Below, in pieces: positions 30,077 to 32,923 of a stretch of DNA of 32,923 nucleotides; positions within the stretch are counted from its first letter, which is position 1, and each line of letters opens with the position of its first letter. The position numbers and the translations under genes were made by a program. This DNA comes from Symploca sp. SIO2E9 (GTDB taxonomy: Bacteria > Cyanobacteriota > Cyanobacteriia > Cyanobacteriales > Coleofasciculaceae). A model generated the notes under the pieces. It had not been told where the DNA came from and made no database searches. It saw nothing but the letters and a program-made list of their open reading frames with translations. Location of the stretch: the NCBI GenBank assembly GCA_010692645.1, contig JAAHGS010000062.1, positions 1-32,923 of the forward strand, in the 5' to 3' direction.

Positions 30077-31882
30077 TTAGTTTAAAGCAGTCTCAAGGGA
30101 GTTTTTGAGCGTAGATATCACCTGTTCAATCGCAATTTCCTGAGATTGGTGAGTAGCACGCTCGACCAATTCAACTTTGCCTTCCTTGAGGGAGCGACCC
30201 GTGACAATCCGATAGGGAATCCCGATTAAGTCAGCATCTTTGAATTTCACTCCCGCCCTTTCATTACGGTCATCTAATAAGGTTTCAACCCCGGCTTGAT
30301 TTAAGTTTTGATAAAGTTTTTCGGCTACTTCCATCTGTTTGCTATCTGAGATATTGGGAACTGAAATAATTGCATGGTAAGGTGCGATCGCTAGCGGCCA
30401 GATTATTCCGTCTTGGTCATAGGACTGCTCTACTGCTGCCTGAGCTACCCTAGAAACTCCGACACCATAACAGCCCATGTATAAGGGTAGTTCTTCTCCT
30501 TGCTCACTGGTATAAGTGGCTCCCATGGCTTGAGAGTACTTGGTACCTAATTGGAAAATATGCCCAGCTTCAATTCCACGGGCACTTTGCAGAGTTTGAT
30601 TGGGATTGTGGAGAGATCGATCACCAGCCATAGCCTTGCGCACATCTACTACTAGTTCTGGCAATGGGAATTGCTCCCCCCAGTTAGCACCAACAACGTG
30701 ATATCCGTTTTCACTAGCACCTGTTACGAAATTTGTCAAGGGTACTGCTGTCTTATCTACCAAGCGCAAAAATTTAGGGGCAATGTCTTGGAGAGATTGA
30801 ATATAATCATCTGCCAAGTCAGGTGCAATATAGCCCAAGGGTAACGGCTTAGATGCCCACTTGTTCTGGCTATCGGCATCTGGTACACTTAGAGCCATGA
30901 GTGTTTTAGATTGGTATCTATGTGCCAATTTTTCCAGCTCATTTTGCAGCTTGACCTCATTAACGTCCTGATCACCCCTGATATTGACCAGAACCAGCAC
31001 TGTCATGCCATTGTCATAAACTGCTTGGTAGAGAACATTTTTCACTACCTGAGTGGGGGAACATTTCATGACTGTACACAGAGTTGCAATCGTTTGTGTC
31101 TCAGGAGTTTCGAGCTTTTCATAGACTTTAAAGGGTGAGGGTTGGGCCTCAGTTGGCATAGAGATGGCTTTTTCGACATTGGCAGAATACTTGCCATCCT
31201 CCGTGTAGAGAATTTCATCTTCTCCAGCATCTGCGAGAATCATGAATTCTTGAGAGCCAGAACCACCAATTGCTCCTGAATCAGCTTCCACTGCCCTAAA
31301 AGCCAAACCACAGCGTTTGAGCATATTCCGATAAGCCTTATCCATATCCTGATAAGTTTTTTTAAGGCTTTCTTCATCGGTGTGGAAGGAGTAACCATCT
31401 TTCATGATAAATTCCCTACCCCGCATCAAACCAAAGCGTGGTCGAATTTCATCTCGGAACTTGGTTTGAATTTGATACAGGTGTGTGGGCAGCTGCCGAT
31501 AAGAACGGATCATCTCGCGAGCAATTGCCGTAATTACTTCCTCATGAGTTGGTCCTAGTCCCAATTCTCGGTTTTGTCGGTCAATGAGGGCAAACATAAT
31601 GCCTTCAGCTTTAGTATAAGTGTCCCAGCGCCCCGAATCTCGCCACAATTCAGCAGGTTGGATTTGCGGCAACAAGCACTCTTGAGCACCAGTGGCATTC
31701 ATCTCCTCGCGCACAATTTGGGAGACTTTTTGTAGTACTCGCCACATCAAGGGCAAATAGGCATAAATACCACTGCCAATGCGACGAATATAACCTGCAC
31801 GCAGTAGTAATTTGTGACTGGGGATTTCTGCTTCCGCTGGATCTTCCCGCAGTGTGACAAATAGCATTTGAGAAAGCCGCAT
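30077..31882 (-). CDS. proS: Prolyl-tRNA synthetase, bacterial type
   Basis: Charges tRNA-Pro. 601 residues. It has the class II motifs: motif 1 region [14 protein letters not shown], motif 2 [17 protein letters not shown], and motif 3 GCYGVGVSR. An insertion (editing) domain between motifs 2 and 3 includes [14 protein letters not shown]. The C-terminal anticodon-binding domain includes [14 protein letters not shown] and [24 protein letters not shown] in parts. The ATG at 31882 has AAGGGA 9 nt upstream. It is first of an apparent three-gene minus-strand run. Transcription starts in the gap to comFB that also carries an octamer array. Confidence 0.97.
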   Translation of the reverse strand: MRLSQMLFVTLREDPAEAEIPSHKLLLRAGYIRRIGSGIYAYLPLMWRVLQKVSQIVREEMNATGAQECLLPQIQPAELWRDSGRWDTYTKAEGIMFALIDRQNRELGLGPTHEEVITAIAREMIRSYRQLPTHLYQIQTKFRDEIRPRFGLMRGREFIMKDGYSFHTDEESLKKTYQDMDKAYRNMLKRCGLAFRAVEADSGAIGGSGSQEFMILADAGEDEILYTEDGKYSANVEKAISMPTEAQPSPFKVYEKLETPETQTIATLCTVMKCSPTQVVKNVLYQAVYDNGMTVLVLVNIRGDQDVNEVKLQNELEKLAHRYQSKTLMALSVPDADSQNKWASKPLPLGYIAPDLADDYIQSLQDIAPKFLRLVDKTAVPLTNFVTGASENGYHVVGANWGEQFPLPELVVDVRKAMAGDRSLHNPNQTLQSARGIEAGHIFQLGTKYSQAMGATYTSEQGEELPLYMGCYGVGVSRVAQAAVEQSYDQDGIIWPLAIAPYHAIISVPNISDSKQMEVAEKLYQNLNQAGVETLLDDRNERAGVKFKDADLIGIPYRIVTGRSLKEGKVELVERATHQSQEIAIEQVISTLKNSLETALN

Positions 31883-31942
31883 TGCTAATTTCCCTTCTTA
31901 GAACGGACAATTATCATTTCAATCAGTGTGACATACTCTCTG

Positions 31943-31999
31943 AGAGGGGGGATGGGGAGAGGGGGGATGGGGAGATGGGGGGATGGGGAGATGGGAAGA
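31943..31999 (+). repeat. G-rich octamer array between divergent genes
   Basis: GGGGGGAT, GGGGAGAG and GGGGAGAT units. Unlike most other copies it lies between two gene starts (proS and comFB), so it could affect promoter activity. A degenerate AT-rich follow-on (GGTTATACATAATTC) at 32013-32027 may be the remains of the linked hairpin. Confidence 0.85.
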
Positions 32000-32117
32000 G
32001 ATCGTAATCAGGTTATACATAATTCAAACAACAACGCCAAGGCGATAGCAAACATTTCTTATGCCATCCTAGAATTTCATGATTTCCAATTCACGAACTT
32101 AGCAGCAAGGACTCAGG

Positions 32118-32621
32118 ATGCACTCCAATCAAGTTCAAACTCTCAAAAATGCAATGGAATTACTTGTTATAGAGGAAGTAGAGCGCCAACTGGATAATTA
32201 TCCTCAGCATCTAGCAAATTATATCAATCCAGTGGAAGTAGCTACCTACGCCGTCAATCGACTACCACCGCTCTATGCTTCCTCTGAAGAAGGCTGGCGT
32301 CAGCAAAAACTAAGGGGAAAACGAGAGTTCAAAAACCAGATTAATACTGCTGTGCGTCAAGGATTCGCTGCTGTTCAAAGGGATCCCCTCAGAGTTTCAA
32401 CTCCTCTAATCTCTGAAGATACTCTTGAGGCTGAGGCAGCAAAGGCAGCTTTGCAAGATATCCGTACTTTACTCAAATCTAAGGAAGTTTCCTGGAAAAA
32501 TCTGGTTAGTTTTGTCAGGAAAGCACTAACTACTACTGCTTACACAGAAGTTAGCAAGTACCAGATAGAAAAGTTGTTAGACCCAAGTTGTGTTTGGAAT
32601 GACTATCGTTCCCAAAAGTAA
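32118..32621 (+). CDS. ComFB family protein, likely c-di-GMP/c-di-AMP receptor
   Basis: 167 residues. The ComFB domain occupies about residues 8-110: NAMELLVIEEVERQLDNYP, INPVEVATYAVNRLPPLYASSEEGWRQQ, and KNQINTAVRQGFAAVQRDPLR in parts. The C-terminal helical extension (120-167) is not part of the core domain. ComFB homologues in Anabaena (CdgR) and Synechocystis are reported receptors for cyclic dinucleotides that affect cell size, competence or motility, so a signalling role is likely. AAGGA 6 nt before the ATG supports the start. It stands alone on the plus strand. Confidence 0.88.
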   Translation: MHSNQVQTLKNAMELLVIEEVERQLDNYPQHLANYINPVEVATYAVNRLPPLYASSEEGWRQQKLRGKREFKNQINTAVRQGFAAVQRDPLRVSTPLISEDTLEAEAAKAALQDIRTLLKSKEVSWKNLVSFVRKALTTTAYTEVSKYQIEKLLDPSCVWNDYRSQK

Positions 32622-32820
32622 AGGTTGTTCATGGTACGCGCTACGCGCATGCTGGGCAAACATGGCTCATGGTTCTTTGTCTGTTGAGATAATTTTCTAA
32701 AATTAACTATGGGCTAGCTTGTATTTGAATTACACTTTCTCAAGTTTTAGGAAAACTTTAATCAGAAAGGCAGGAGATAGATAACTCTAGGGCGAATAAT
32801 TAATTAAAATCATTCCTCTA

Positions 32821-32923
32821 TCTCTCTCTCCCCCTCTCCCCATCCCCCCCTCTCCCTCTCTCCCCCCCCCCCCCCCCCCCAGCACACCCCTGCACTCCAC
32901 TCACCCCAGAGTCCGGACCTCGT
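32821..32923. repeat. C-rich array with a 19-C homopolymer, end of window
   Basis: CT-rich octamer-like units, the reverse-strand form of the GGGGAGAT array, run into 19 consecutive C (32862-32880), then an unrelated 43-bp tail. The stretch 32622-32820 shows no gene. A homopolymer of this length at the sequence edge may be an assembly or sequencing artefact, so the tail should be treated with care. Confidence 0.75.

Overview
The window is cyanobacterial chromosome, most likely from a filamentous or otherwise repeat-rich species. The evidence is at least a dozen copies of the cyanobacterial HIP1 octamer GCGATCGC (near 1209, 4095, 4974, 6916, 7679, 10069, 10433, 12332, 23404, 25485 and 30384), a gap2-type Calvin-cycle GAPDH, a CYP38/TLP40-type lumenal cyclophilin, ComFB, and neighbour pairs usual in cyanobacteria (murC-murB, efp-accB). 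Intergenic spaces carry GGGGAGAT-type octamer arrays and short TA-flanked elements (MITEs). No tRNA, rRNA, CRISPR array or intact transposase gene was seen.

Layout. 1-3614: a succinate-semialdehyde dehydrogenase and a ThDP enzyme best read as 2-oxoglutarate decarboxylase, together the cyanobacterial bypass that closes the TCA cycle. 3739-4770: a MITE, then exonuclease III. 4882-11911: a minus-strand accessory block of a caspase-fold protein that has lost both catalytic residues, a Uma2-type nuclease whose start overlaps its stop codon, and two dynamin-like GTPases 13 bp apart, the larger with a TerB-like N-terminus. 12049-14032: a secreted proline-rich protein, ribosomal protein L32 and a molybdopterin oxidoreductase. 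14033-15089: broken mobile elements, a small ORF and a perfect 34-bp palindrome. 15090-17231: a low-molecular-weight tyrosine phosphatase and a membrane-anchored SGNH hydrolase. 17304-20547: ybaB, murB and murC. 21343-23582: gap2 and thiL, convergent. 23851-26865: CYP38-like cyclophilin, efp, accB and an ArsR-type regulator. 26906-31882: a GerMN protein, then the run proS, an O-antigen-ligase-like membrane protein and a DUF2993 protein. 32118-32621: ComFB. The end is a C-rich array with a run of 19 C.

Most genes are housekeeping. The best candidate for an undescribed system is the 4882-11911 block: a membrane-anchored pseudo-caspase, a nuclease and a paired dynamin-like GTPase system. A common function is an inference from adjacency and shared strand. 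The clearest directly readable event is at thiL. A 123-bp MITE inserted at a TA inside the third codon of the ancestral gene and now supplies the start codon. Removing it on paper restores an in-frame start with a good ribosome binding site.
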